Shown piece by piece: positions 26,514-36,336 of a stretch of DNA of 64,000 nucleotides. The position numbers and the translations under genes were made by a program. Positions within the stretch are counted from its first letter, which is position 1, and every line of letters begins with the position of its first letter. The stretch is from the NCBI RefSeq assembly GCF_007097485.1, contig NZ_VKDE01000012.1, positions 1-64,000 on the forward strand. The letters run 5' to 3'. Under the pieces are notes generated by a model. The model had not been told where the DNA came from. It made no database searches and was given only the letters and a program-made list of their open reading frames with translations. This DNA is from Carboxylicivirga sp. M1479 (GTDB lineage: Bacteria > Bacteroidota > Bacteroidia > Bacteroidales > Marinilabiliaceae).

Positions 26514-26744
26514 ATGCGATTTCAAAATACTAACAAAACACATATTATAACTACCGTTGCTAGTGAAAGCCTCTTTGAATTAAACCTATTTGGCTTTGTA
26601 AGACTCGGATTAGGTAACAAAAAAATATCAACAATACTCCATTTAAGTCCAGATAGAGTGAATGGATCCCGCTCCCGACTTAGAAAAAAAATTAAAGCTA
26701 ACTACCAAACAAAAGTTTTAGAAACATTTTTGGCGTATTTCTAA
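26514..26744 (+). CDS. Orphan LuxR-type helix-turn-helix ORF, possibly a remnant
   Basis: The 76-residue product aligns by eye with the last 55 residues of the TPR-LuxR regulator at the right edge of this window. Matching positions include L-F/C-x-F-V/L-R/K-L, I-x-x-I-x-H, and RxRLRKKI ending in F-L-A-Y/K. It is therefore a GerE/LuxR-like DNA-binding domain without a sensor part. The sequence just upstream has stops in all frames, so no larger intact regulator is present. It may be the surviving tail of a decayed regulator or a small stand-alone factor. It is read toward the giant surface gene, whose start is 183 bp downstream. Confidence 0.5.
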   Translation: MRFQNTNKTHIITTVASESLFELNLFGFVRLGLGNKKISTILHLSPDRVNGSRSRLRKKIKANYQTKVLETFLAYF

Positions 26745-26800
26745 GATATATTTCTAAAAGTTTATCAAATAATTACTGCCGTTTATCCTGCCTTTTGCGA

Positions 26801-26820
26801 TACTCATCAGCAAATGAGTA
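26801..26820. promoter_or_regulatory. Palindrome upstream of the giant surface gene
   Basis: TACTCAT (26801-26807) and ATGAGTA (26814-26820) form a perfect 7-bp inverted repeat with a 6-bp spacer, 107 bp before the start codon of the giant gene. The spacing and size fit a dimer operator. No protein can be assigned to it. Confidence 0.4.
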
Positions 26821-26926
26821 ATTGTTCATCTTTTTCTAACGTTTGTAGCGTATCCTTCCTTAGTGCTTTGCGTACTAGCCAAAGTGTTAAATGAATTTAT
26901 AATTAAAATATATAACCTAATTTTCT

Positions 26927-29900
26927 ATGAAAAACAGATCATTGACGATTGCTTCCTTTGATGGATTGCAATGTTTTTGGCAGATGTTGAGGCAAGGTGT
27001 AAAACCCCATTATGTAATGTGGTTTTTATTATTGCTAATGCAATTCTCTTTTACTACAGTAGCTCAAATAAATAGCACTTTACGCATCATAAAGGTACAT
27101 GCGCCAGATCCATCTTGCGATGAATGTGGTAACAGTACTAATGGCGCTGATTGCGATTATAAAATAGAAGTAGAAAATACAACAGGCTTTTCGTCTGGTG
27201 ATCGTGTGCTGATTGTTCAAATGAAAGGTGCTTCCATTGATACCAATAATGCAAGTGCTACAGCAGGTAATATCACCGATATTGGAAATGCTGGTAACTA
27301 TGAATTTTTTGTAATTGGTAAAATTGAGGGCAACTTTATTTTTCCCCGTGGTCGACTTAAACGCACCTACGACGAAGCAGGTCAAATACAGCTAGTACGA
27401 GTAGCATCTTATAGTGGCGACCATTCGATTGATAGTGATATTACAGCGGCAGCCTGGGACCCGGGAACTGGTCAAGGTGGTGTCGTAGCAATCTTTGTTG
27501 AAGGCACTTTAACTTTTAATGCCGACATAAATGTACAAGGAACAGGTTATCAAGGTATCGTCAATACAGATAATGGTTCAGATGAATGTGGGTTAAATCC
27601 CGATGACTGGATGGTGTTTCCATCTTCTCATGACCATGTGAGCCCTAAAGGACAAGGTGTTGTTGTGGATGACGCGAATACCAATGGAGGACGTGCACCC
27701 CGTGGAAATGGTGGAGGTGGCGGAATAAATGGTGATACTGGTGGCGGTGGTGGCTCCAACTATGGTGCTGGTGGTGCCGGTGGTGATCGTTGGTGTAATG
27801 GTACTCAAGGTATTGCTGCAGGTGGCCTTGGAGGAGTAGAAATGAGTAGCTATGTTAGCGAAAATCGCATATTCTTTGGTGGCGCTGGTGGTGCCGGTTT
27901 TATTACGAACAATAATTCTTCTACAGCTGCCGATGGTGGTGGTTTAGTAGTTATTAGAGCGAAGCGAATTGTAGGGAATGGTCATACGATTAATGCATCT
28001 GGTACATCTCCTGTAGCATCCAACCCAGTTGGAGCTCCTGATGGTGGTGGCGGTGGCGGCGGCGGTGGTACTGTTGCTTTTGAAATACAAGAATTTAATG
28101 GTACGCTTACGATTGATGTGTCGGGTGGTAATGGCCAAGACTTAAATACAGATAATCATCACGGTCCTGGTGGCGGTGGTGGTGGTGGTGCTTTCCTATA
28201 CAACCTATCTGCCTTGCCAAGTGGTATTACTGTGAACAGAAATGGTGGTTTAGCAGGAAAACATACCGATAATGCAACGAATGGAGCTCTCGACGGATCC
28301 GAAGGAGGAATTGTTTCATACTTTAACTTCGTTTATTCCGAAGAAGATTCAGATAACGACAACATCAGTGATTTCTGTGATTTAGATACAGATAACGATG
28401 GTATACTTGATGAAAATGAAGATGGTCAAACAGGTACCGACCCAAGTAAAGATGATGATAACGATAACACACCCAACTATAAAGATAGTGATCTGGTAAC
28501 AGCAGATGGCCGTCCTTTTGTTGATGATAATGGCGATGGAATTAACGATTTATTTGATCGAGATCGCGATGGGATTCCTGATTTTCAAGACTTAGATAGT
28601 GATAATGATGGCTTTACTGATGCTTATGAAGCAGGTGGAACAAGTGATCCAAGTGGTCACTATGGTACTTTTCCCGATGTTAACATTAATGGTTTAAACG
28701 ATGAGGTAGATCCCGGAGCAGGAGGAACAGCGCTTATACTATTGGATGTTGATAATGATGGCTCACCTAATTTCGTTGATATCGATTCCGATAATGATGG
28801 GGTGTCTGATGCATACGAATCAAGCTCCTCTACAATAGCAACAGGAATAGATTCGGATAACAATGGTATTGACGATGTCTTTGATGCATCAGCAGGAGGT
28901 GCATTAAATACCTTTGTCGACAGTGATGGCGATGCCATAATGGATGCTTTCGACCTGGATGCAGATAACGATGGAATTACCGATTATTATGAAACATCGG
29001 GCTTGGCAAGTACAAGCTTAGATGCTGATCTAGATGGTATTGTTGATGCTTTTGATGTTGATATTACCAATGGGGCTGATTTGAATAACGATGGAATAGA
29101 CGATGCGTCAAACCCAATTGATACAGATGCCGATGGTTTGTTCGATTACAGAGATTTGGATGCCGATGCCGACGGTATTATTGATAATATAGAAGCACAG
29201 GCAACAGTAGGCTATATTGCCCCTCTAAACAACGATACTGACACAGATGGTTTAGATAATGCCTACGATCCTGATAATGGAGGAACCACAATTATTCCAT
29301 CTAATATCGATGGAGATGATTTACCAGACTTTTTGGATATCAACTCCGATGAAGACAGTGAATCAGATATTATTGAAGCGCACGATTTAAATCGGGATGG
29401 CAGCAGTGATATAACTCCCTTGGGTACCGATGGAGACAATGATGGCCTGGATGATGCTTTTGATAGTACCATTGGCAATGATCCCACAGATGGAGGCGAG
29501 TTAGCAACAGATTATCCTGATGCTGATGATTCAGGCGATGACCGGGATTGGCGACAAAATCTTCCCAAAGTAACTATTTCGGTAGATGAAGTAATTATAA
29601 GTGAATTGTTAGAGGTAGCTACAGTTACAATAACATTAAGCGAAACAACGTATCAGGATATAACAATTCCGCTAACATACGATGCAAGTACAGCAACAGA
29701 GGGTGCAGGAGGTGATTACTTAGCATTACCAAAAACAAATGCTTTTACGGCTGCTGAAATCGTTATTCCTGCTGGTCAGTTATTTGGTGAGATAACAATA
29801 ACAGCAGTAGACGACCTAATTGATGAGGATCCAGAAACAGTAATTATTGAAATGGGAACCATCCTTGGTGCAAAAATACAAGGTGATGCGAGCAAAACAG

Positions 29901-32900
29901 TGACCATTGTAGATAACGATGCAGCAGGATTCACCGTTTCGGCCATTTCTAATAGTGTAAGTGAAAGTGGTACAACCGCCACATTTAGTGTTATTTTAAA
30001 TTCAGCACCTACAGCCGATGTTGTATTGGATTTACTACTATCAGCCGATCATTTAACAGAAGCAGCTATTGATGCTTTGGATAACGAGCTAACTTTTAAA
30101 GTAGCAGATTGGAATACAGCACAAGTTGTAACAGTTACCGGTCAAGATGATGTGATTATTGATGGAGATCAAGCCTTTGATATTACTGTCAGCATCAAAT
30201 CATCCAGCGATGGCAACTATAGTGGTTTAGCCTCACAAACTATTAGTGGAGTTAACCTTGATGATGATGCAGCACCAGTTGCTATCGATGATGTTGATTT
30301 GCTTCTCAATAAAACAAACGAAGATGTAGCCATCACTATTGATGTTGCAGCTAACGACACGGATGATAAAGATGCACTTGATATAACATCTGTTGATTTG
30401 AACCTTGTTGATGTTGGTATTCAAAACACCATTACCAATGCATTTGGTACATGGACTGCCAATAACAGTGGAGAAGTAACTTATTCTCCTTTGCTCGATT
30501 TCAATGGGGTTACTTCTATTCAATACACTATTTCTGATACAGATGCTTTTGTATCTAATTCAGCAACTATAGCTGTGCAAGTTGTACCTCAAAACGATGC
30601 GCCAGTAGCCGTTGTGGATGCAATCACTGTGCTTGAGGGGGGCACTAGCACTACATTAGTGTCGACCAATATTAGCGTACTGGACAACGATACCGATGTA
30701 GAGAACAACACTCTAAATGCCATTTTGGAGGAAGATGTGAAAAACGGCGACTTAACCCTTAATACTAATGGAACATTCAGCTATACACACAATGGGAGCG
30801 AAACTACATCAGATAGTTTTACATACAAGGCAAACGATGGTTCGATAAATAGTGACATTGTAACAGTGAGTATAACTGTTACACCGCAAAACGATCCTCC
30901 TGTTATAATTGCCAACAATGTTAGCATTGCAGAGGGAACCATCAGTGTACAAACAGTTTCTGCAACTGACCCTGATGATGGCGATACCAAAACCTATTCT
31001 ATCAGTGGTGATGATGCCGCTTTATTCTCTATTGTACCAGGAACTGGTGTTCTAACATTTATCACGGCCCCTGATTTTGAATCTCCAATGGATGCCGGAA
31101 CGAACAATATTTATGATCTTATCGTTCAGGTAGAGGATGCGGATGGCTTAAAAGATTCTCAAGCTATAACCGTTACGGTGAAAAACGTTATTGACGCTTT
31201 AAGCTTGCAATTTGGAGCAGCATCTTATCAGGATTCAGAAGCAACAGGAAGCAATATCCCTGTAATTGTTGCAAGTGGTGAAATATTAGCAACAAGCGTT
31301 ACGGTTAACGCCACTATAACTGGTGGTACTGCTACAATTATCGATGACTATACGCACACCGTATTAGTTACAATACCAGCAGGTGATTACACACTTGCTC
31401 AAAGCATCCCATTAACGCTATCGATCGTTAATGAAACCGTGGCTGAGGACAATGAAACAATCATGTTTGAATTGGACGGACAAACAGCTGGCGTTAGCAT
31501 AGGCACTCAAGCAACCAGTACCTATACCATCGTTAACGACGACATACCGTCCATTACTTTAGGGTTAACGGGTTCTTCAATTGCAGAGAACAACGGAGTA
31601 GCAACTATTACTGCAACTTCGGACATCTTTAGTACGTCTGATGTAGTCGTTAATTTGGCATACAGCGGAGATGCAACTATCATTACAGATTACACATCAG
31701 CTGCGAGCATAGCCATTCCAGCTGGTCAAAAAACAGCATCAATTTCACTTACTGCAGTTCAGGATTTACTTGATGAAAACAACGAATCAGTAGTGGTTGA
31801 TATATCTAGCGTTACCAACGGTATCGAAAATGGTACTCAGCAAGTAAGTGCTAGCATCACAGATGATGATTTAGCACCTAAAGTGTCACTTTCCATAGAT
31901 AATGAATCTATTGCAGAGGATAATGGAACCGCAACAGTCACTGCTACTATTGATGCTCAATCAGCTTTACCTGTAACAATTAATTTAGCATACACAGGTA
32001 CAGCTGCGCTAAGCGGAACGGATGCAACTACGGCTGCAGCAATCAATGCAAACTCTGCAACTCAAATTGTTATTCCAGCAGGAGCAGTAAGTGGAAGCGT
32101 AAGCATTACGGCCAAGCAAGATCTTATTGATGAAGCAGACGAGACAGTTATAATTGATGTAGCTTCTGTAGTTAATGGTACCGAAAATGGTACGCAACAG
32201 GTAACAACAAGTATTACCGATGATGATGCAGCCCCTGCAGTTACACTTTCAATTGATAAAACAACTATCGTTGAAAATAATGGTGTAGCAATAGTAGAAG
32301 CAAAGCTTGATTCAGAATCAGGTTTACCTGTAACTGTCACATTAAATTATTCGGGTACAGCTGCTTTAGGTGGCACCGACGCAAACACTGCAAAAGGAAC
32401 AAATGCTAATTCGGCCACTGAAATAGTAATACCAGTTGGAGCAACAACAGGTACTGTTACAGTTACGGCAGTAGCAGATAATTTAGATGAGGACGATGAA
32501 ACCATCGTTGTTAATATCGCATCTGTTACCAACGGAACGGAAGACGGTACACAGCAAGTTACAACAACAATTCAAGATGATGATGATGCACCTTTAGTAA
32601 CTTTAAAGGTTGATAATTCTACAATTGCTGAAAATGGTGGAGTAGCAATAGTGACGGCTGAGATTGATGCTCAGTCTGGTTTGCCTGTTACTGTTACTTT
32701 AGCTTATTCAGGAAGTGCAACACTTAACGGCACAGATGCTAATACCGAAGCGGGTACAAATGCTAATTCAGCTACAGAGATTGTGATTCCTGCAGGCTTA
32801 ACTTCAGGAACAGCAAAAATAACCTCAGTGGTTGATAATATTTATGAAGGCGCTGAAGATGTAATCGTTGGCATAAGTACTGTAAACAATGCTACTGAAG

Positions 32901-35900
32901 CCACACCTCAGCAGGTGAGCATAGACATAACTGATGGACAGGCAAAACCAAGCGTTCGATTAGAATTAGCAGGTTCTCCTTTCTCAGAAAATGGAGGTAC
33001 TGGCACTGTCAAAGCTATTTTGAGTCATCCAAGTGTTGAAACAGTAGATGTTGAGCTGGCTTTAACCGGTACAGCGGTAGCGACAGATTATACGCATTCT
33101 AGCCTAAGCCTATCAATTGCACCATTCGCAAGCGAAGCAGAGCTTACTTTAACAGGGACTGATGATGTATTGACCGAAGGAGATGAAACGGTAATTGTCG
33201 ATATAAACACAGTTACAAACGGAACTGAGGATGGCGTACAACAAGTAGTTGCCACCATTTCAGATGATGATGTGGCAGGCATCACGGTTATTACTACTGG
33301 TGGAAGTAATGAAACCAGCGAAGACAAAATAACAGATAGCTTTGATGTTAAATTAAACACACAGCCCGCCAGTAATGTAGAGCTAATAATTAGTGGTCTG
33401 GATGCTTCTGAAGGTAGCTTAAGTACTGCAACTTTAACGTTTACAACGGATAATTGGGACGAGGTACAAACAGTTACTGTTACTGGAGAAGACGATGCGA
33501 TTATTGATGGAGCGATAGACTACACATTAACTTTAGCAGTTAATAATGCTAATTCTGATGATGGTTATGATGGTTTATCAACAACAGCAATTGTTCGTAA
33601 CCTTGACAATGATGTGGCCAATATAACTGTGAGCGAAACAGCAGTTACGACAAGTGAGAATGGTACAACAGCCAATTTCAGTATTGTTCTTACGGCTCAA
33701 CCATCAACACCAGTTGTAGTAACCTTAATTGAGACTGATGATGAAGGTACAGTGCCAGCTTCCATTGAGTTTACTTCTTCTGATTGGAATAATCCACAAA
33801 TCATAACAGTAACTCCAGAGGATGATGCGCTAATCGATGGTGATCAAACTTATAACATAACCATTGCGGTAGATGCCAACAATAGTGACGATGCCTTTGA
33901 TTTGGTGGCGGCTAAACTGGTTGAAGTAACCAATGAAGATAACGACGGCGCAGGTTACACTGTTAGCAAAAATACTTTAACAACCAATGAAGATGGTACA
34001 ACAGATAATTTCACTTTGGTTTTATCTGCCAAACCAACTAACAATGTTGTTTTGTTATTAACCGAGGCGGATGACGAAGGGATAGTTATTGGTTCTGTTA
34101 CATTTACAACAGATAATTGGGATCAGCCACAAACCATTATGATTACTCCTGAAGATGATAATACGGTTGATGGAGATCAAACATATGACATCATCATTGC
34201 GGTTGATGCTGCTAATAGCGATGATGCATTTGACCTATTAGCCACTAAAAAGGTAACTGTGACTAATGAAGATGACGATGTTGCAGGTTTTACAGTTAAT
34301 AAAACAACATTAACAACGAATGAGGATGGCACAACAGATGAATTTACCGTGGTACTATCTAAACAGCCTTTGAGTAATGTTGCAATAATAATATCAGAGG
34401 ATGATGACGAAGGTACAACTGTTAGCTCGTTAACCTTTACATCAAGTAACTGGAACGAGCCACAAACGGTGCTTGTCACGCCTGAAGATGATTACCTTAT
34501 TGATGGTACTCAAGCATACCTTGTAACAATTGAAATTGATGCCGCCAATAGTGACGATGCTTTTGATGCAGTTAATGCACAAACAGTGAACGTGACGAAT
34601 GAAGACAATGACCAAGCAGGCTTTACTGTTAGTTCAACAAAGTTAACAACGAGTGAAGATGGATCTACCGATGCGTTTAACTTGGTACTATCAGCCGAAC
34701 CAACTAGTGATGTGGTACTTTTATTAAGTGAGTCTGATGACGAAGGAACAGTGCTTGAATCTGTAACTTTCACACCAGCCAGCTGGAATACGCCACAAAC
34801 TGTAACTGTTACTCCTGAGGATGATTCTTTAGTGGATGGTGATCAATTGTACAGCATTACTATCAGTGTGGATGAAAACAACAGTGACAACGCTTTCAGT
34901 GTAGTAACTGATCAAACAGTTGAGGTAACAAATCAAGATAACGATACCGCTGGTTATTCGCCACGTATTCAAGGTACAGTTGCTGAAACATCGGAAGATG
35001 GAACAAGTGTTAGCTATAACTTAAAGCTAGATGCTCAACCAGCATTAGATGTAGTTATTGATATCACCGGATTAGATGTGACGGAAGGTGAATTGAACCA
35101 CACTCAACTTGTGTTTACAAGCAGTAATTGGGACACCGATCAAACCATTACAATTACTGGTGTTGATGATGATGAGGTTGATGGCGATATCACGTATGCA
35201 TTAACGCTTTCTGTTGATGATGCTCGTTCTGATGCTGCTTACCATGGTAAAACAGCAAGTATATCCGTAATAAATAAGGATAATGATACTGCTAATACAG
35301 CTCCTGTAGCCAATGCCGATGTGGCGCAAATAAACGAGGGAGAGGTCTTGAATGGAACTTCATTATTAAGTAATGATACCGATGCTGAAGGTGATCTGTT
35401 AATCATCAATACAACGCCAATAGTTGAAACAGAGAATGGTGAGCTGACGATTAATTCTGACGGTACTTATACCTACACGCCTAACTATCGATTCTTTGGT
35501 GAAGATAGCTTTACATACCAGATTTGTGACGATGCAACTCCACCGATGTGCTCCACTGCACTTGTAACCATTACAGTAATTGAAAATACCGATCGCGATG
35601 GCGATGGTATTGATAATGATCGTGAGGGTGATGATGATGTGGATGGTGATGGCATACCAAACGATGAAGACGAAGATTCTGATGGCGATGGTATTTTAGA
35701 TGAAGATGAAGGAGATGTGGATACCGATGGCGATGACACACCTGATTACAAAGATTTGGATTCAGATAACGATGGAATTCTTGACGAAAACGAAGGTGAC
35801 GGAGATACCGATGGTGATGGCCAAGAAGATTACCGAGACGAAGATTCTGACGGTGACGGCATTCTTGATGAAGAAGAAGGTGATGTTGACACAGATGGCG

Positions 35901-36304
35901 ATGGCCAAGAAGATTATCGCGACTTAGACTCAGATAATGATGGAGTATTGGATGCTGACGAGCCAAGGGGCGACTGCGATAATGATGTTACACCTAACCG
36001 CATTGATGAAGATAGGTGTTACGATGAACTAGAGGTACTTGAAGGTTTTTCACCAAATGGTGATGGAACAAATGACTTCTTTGTGATCGGGTGGCTAAAT
36101 CAATATGACAAAGTAAGCTTTGAAGTATTTAACCGTTGGGGTAATGTTGTTTATCGAAAGGATAAATACATGAATGACTGGAATGGTGAATCAAACGTAG
36201 GCTTTAGTATTGGTGATGAATTGCCGGTAGGAACCTACTACTACATCATTACCATTCAGGATAATGGAGAAAAGCTACAAGGCAATATTTATCTTAACCG
36301 TTAA
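26927..36304 (+). CDS. Giant T9SS-secreted surface protein with Calx-beta, cadherin-like and TSP3 repeats
   Basis: The 3125-residue protein starts with a signal peptide (helix near residues 30-46, ending TVAQ). A glycine-rich region follows (about 255-430, with runs of up to nine Gly), then calcium-binding DxDxDG thrombospondin type 3-like repeats (470-870), Calx-beta-like and cadherin-like domains (880-1540), about five related Calx-beta repeats (1540-2115), six repeats of about 111 residues (2115-2785), a cadherin-like unit, a second DxDxDG block (2888-3020) and a type B sorting domain of the gliding-motility CTD family (about 3030-3125: GFSPNGDGTNDFF, FNRWGNVVY, GTYYYII). It resembles SprB-like adhesins in design. 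The PorP/SprF and OmpA genes next to it should serve its secretion. Confidence 0.92.
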   Translation: MKNRSLTIASFDGLQCFWQMLRQGVKPHYVMWFLLLLMQFSFTTVAQINSTLRIIKVHAPDPSCDECGNSTNGADCDYKIEVENTTGFSSGDRVLIVQMKGASIDTNNASATAGNITDIGNAGNYEFFVIGKIEGNFIFPRGRLKRTYDEAGQIQLVRVASYSGDHSIDSDITAAAWDPGTGQGGVVAIFVEGTLTFNADINVQGTGYQGIVNTDNGSDECGLNPDDWMVFPSSHDHVSPKGQGVVVDDANTNGGRAPRGNGGGGGINGDTGGGGGSNYGAGGAGGDRWCNGTQGIAAGGLGGVEMSSYVSENRIFFGGAGGAGFITNNNSSTAADGGGLVVIRAKRIVGNGHTINASGTSPVASNPVGAPDGGGGGGGGGTVAFEIQEFNGTLTIDVSGGNGQDLNTDNHHGPGGGGGGGAFLYNLSALPSGITVNRNGGLAGKHTDNATNGALDGSEGGIVSYFNFVYSEEDSDNDNISDFCDLDTDNDGILDENEDGQTGTDPSKDDDNDNTPNYKDSDLVTADGRPFVDDNGDGINDLFDRDRDGIPDFQDLDSDNDGFTDAYEAGGTSDPSGHYGTFPDVNINGLNDEVDPGAGGTALILLDVDNDGSPNFVDIDSDNDGVSDAYESSSSTIATGIDSDNNGIDDVFDASAGGALNTFVDSDGDAIMDAFDLDADNDGITDYYETSGLASTSLDADLDGIVDAFDVDITNGADLNNDGIDDASNPIDTDADGLFDYRDLDADADGIIDNIEAQATVGYIAPLNNDTDTDGLDNAYDPDNGGTTIIPSNIDGDDLPDFLDINSDEDSESDIIEAHDLNRDGSSDITPLGTDGDNDGLDDAFDSTIGNDPTDGGELATDYPDADDSGDDRDWRQNLPKVTISVDEVIISELLEVATVTITLSETTYQDITIPLTYDASTATEGAGGDYLALPKTNAFTAAEIVIPAGQLFGEITITAVDDLIDEDPETVIIEMGTILGAKIQGDASKTVTIVDNDAAGFTVSAISNSVSESGTTATFSVILNSAPTADVVLDLLLSADHLTEAAIDALDNELTFKVADWNTAQVVTVTGQDDVIIDGDQAFDITVSIKSSSDGNYSGLASQTISGVNLDDDAAPVAIDDVDLLLNKTNEDVAITIDVAANDTDDKDALDITSVDLNLVDVGIQNTITNAFGTWTANNSGEVTYSPLLDFNGVTSIQYTISDTDAFVSNSATIAVQVVPQNDAPVAVVDAITVLEGGTSTTLVSTNISVLDNDTDVENNTLNAILEEDVKNGDLTLNTNGTFSYTHNGSETTSDSFTYKANDGSINSDIVTVSITVTPQNDPPVIIANNVSIAEGTISVQTVSATDPDDGDTKTYSISGDDAALFSIVPGTGVLTFITAPDFESPMDAGTNNIYDLIVQVEDADGLKDSQAITVTVKNVIDALSLQFGAASYQDSEATGSNIPVIVASGEILATSVTVNATITGGTATIIDDYTHTVLVTIPAGDYTLAQSIPLTLSIVNETVAEDNETIMFELDGQTAGVSIGTQATSTYTIVNDDIPSITLGLTGSSIAENNGVATITATSDIFSTSDVVVNLAYSGDATIITDYTSAASIAIPAGQKTASISLTAVQDLLDENNESVVVDISSVTNGIENGTQQVSASITDDDLAPKVSLSIDNESIAEDNGTATVTATIDAQSALPVTINLAYTGTAALSGTDATTAAAINANSATQIVIPAGAVSGSVSITAKQDLIDEADETVIIDVASVVNGTENGTQQVTTSITDDDAAPAVTLSIDKTTIVENNGVAIVEAKLDSESGLPVTVTLNYSGTAALGGTDANTAKGTNANSATEIVIPVGATTGTVTVTAVADNLDEDDETIVVNIASVTNGTEDGTQQVTTTIQDDDDAPLVTLKVDNSTIAENGGVAIVTAEIDAQSGLPVTVTLAYSGSATLNGTDANTEAGTNANSATEIVIPAGLTSGTAKITSVVDNIYEGAEDVIVGISTVNNATEATPQQVSIDITDGQAKPSVRLELAGSPFSENGGTGTVKAILSHPSVETVDVELALTGTAVATDYTHSSLSLSIAPFASEAELTLTGTDDVLTEGDETVIVDINTVTNGTEDGVQQVVATISDDDVAGITVITTGGSNETSEDKITDSFDVKLNTQPASNVELIISGLDASEGSLSTATLTFTTDNWDEVQTVTVTGEDDAIIDGAIDYTLTLAVNNANSDDGYDGLSTTAIVRNLDNDVANITVSETAVTTSENGTTANFSIVLTAQPSTPVVVTLIETDDEGTVPASIEFTSSDWNNPQIITVTPEDDALIDGDQTYNITIAVDANNSDDAFDLVAAKLVEVTNEDNDGAGYTVSKNTLTTNEDGTTDNFTLVLSAKPTNNVVLLLTEADDEGIVIGSVTFTTDNWDQPQTIMITPEDDNTVDGDQTYDIIIAVDAANSDDAFDLLATKKVTVTNEDDDVAGFTVNKTTLTTNEDGTTDEFTVVLSKQPLSNVAIIISEDDDEGTTVSSLTFTSSNWNEPQTVLVTPEDDYLIDGTQAYLVTIEIDAANSDDAFDAVNAQTVNVTNEDNDQAGFTVSSTKLTTSEDGSTDAFNLVLSAEPTSDVVLLLSESDDEGTVLESVTFTPASWNTPQTVTVTPEDDSLVDGDQLYSITISVDENNSDNAFSVVTDQTVEVTNQDNDTAGYSPRIQGTVAETSEDGTSVSYNLKLDAQPALDVVIDITGLDVTEGELNHTQLVFTSSNWDTDQTITITGVDDDEVDGDITYALTLSVDDARSDAAYHGKTASISVINKDNDTANTAPVANADVAQINEGEVLNGTSLLSNDTDAEGDLLIINTTPIVETENGELTINSDGTYTYTPNYRFFGEDSFTYQICDDATPPMCSTALVTITVIENTDRDGDGIDNDREGDDDVDGDGIPNDEDEDSDGDGILDEDEGDVDTDGDDTPDYKDLDSDNDGILDENEGDGDTDGDGQEDYRDEDSDGDGILDEEEGDVDTDGDGQEDYRDLDSDNDGVLDADEPRGDCDNDVTPNRIDEDRCYDELEVLEGFSPNGDGTNDFFVIGWLNQYDKVSFEVFNRWGNVVYRKDKYMNDWNGESNVGFSIGDELPVGTYYYIITIQDNGEKLQGNIYLNR
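28336..29540 (+). repeat. First DxDxDG (TSP3-like) coding repeat block
   Basis: This part of the giant gene encodes many copies of an acidic calcium-binding motif (for example DTDNDGILDENEDG, DSDNDGFTDAYEAG). They are spaced irregularly by 20-40 residues and separate the glycine-rich region from the first Calx-beta-like domain. Confidence 0.85.
31545..33270 (+). repeat. Five tandem Calx-beta-type units of about 115 residues
   Basis: The encoded units share SIAENNGVATxTA near their start, a LAYSG/LNYSG strand, NSATEIVIPAG, and an end of TNGTEDGTQQV followed by a DDD link. The units near 31870, 32235 and 32590 are the most alike. The similarity points to growth of the array by duplication. Confidence 0.85.
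33615..34948 (+). repeat. Tandem 333-bp coding repeats
   Basis: Four units of about 111 codons begin near 33615, 33948, 34281 and 34616. Each encodes a TTxEDGTTDxF start, LxEDDDEGT, NWxxPQT, TPEDD, DGDQTY and ANSDDAFD, ending in TNEDND. A diverged copy follows (34949-35285) and another precedes (33275-33614). DNA identity is visibly high in the conserved blocks, so copy number could vary by recombination. Confidence 0.88.
35590..35960 (+). repeat. Second DxDxDG block with 84-bp units
   Basis: Three nearly identical units of 28 codons (pattern DSDGDGILDEDEGDVDTDGD and a DYKDL/DYRDE end) precede the sorting domain. They probably form a calcium-dependent stalk close to the cell surface. Confidence 0.88.
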
Positions 36305-36336
36305 GCAAACCTTACGAATTGAAAATTTTGAAAGAA

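Noticed and set aside
27593-28138. Thr/Ile-rich minus-strand frames over the glycine-rich region
   Set aside because: These are complements of GGT/GGC codon runs in the giant gene.
35571-35966. His-rich reading frame on the minus strand over the DxDxDG repeats
   Set aside because: It is the reverse reading of GAT/GGT codons in the acidic repeat block and has no independent start context or family.
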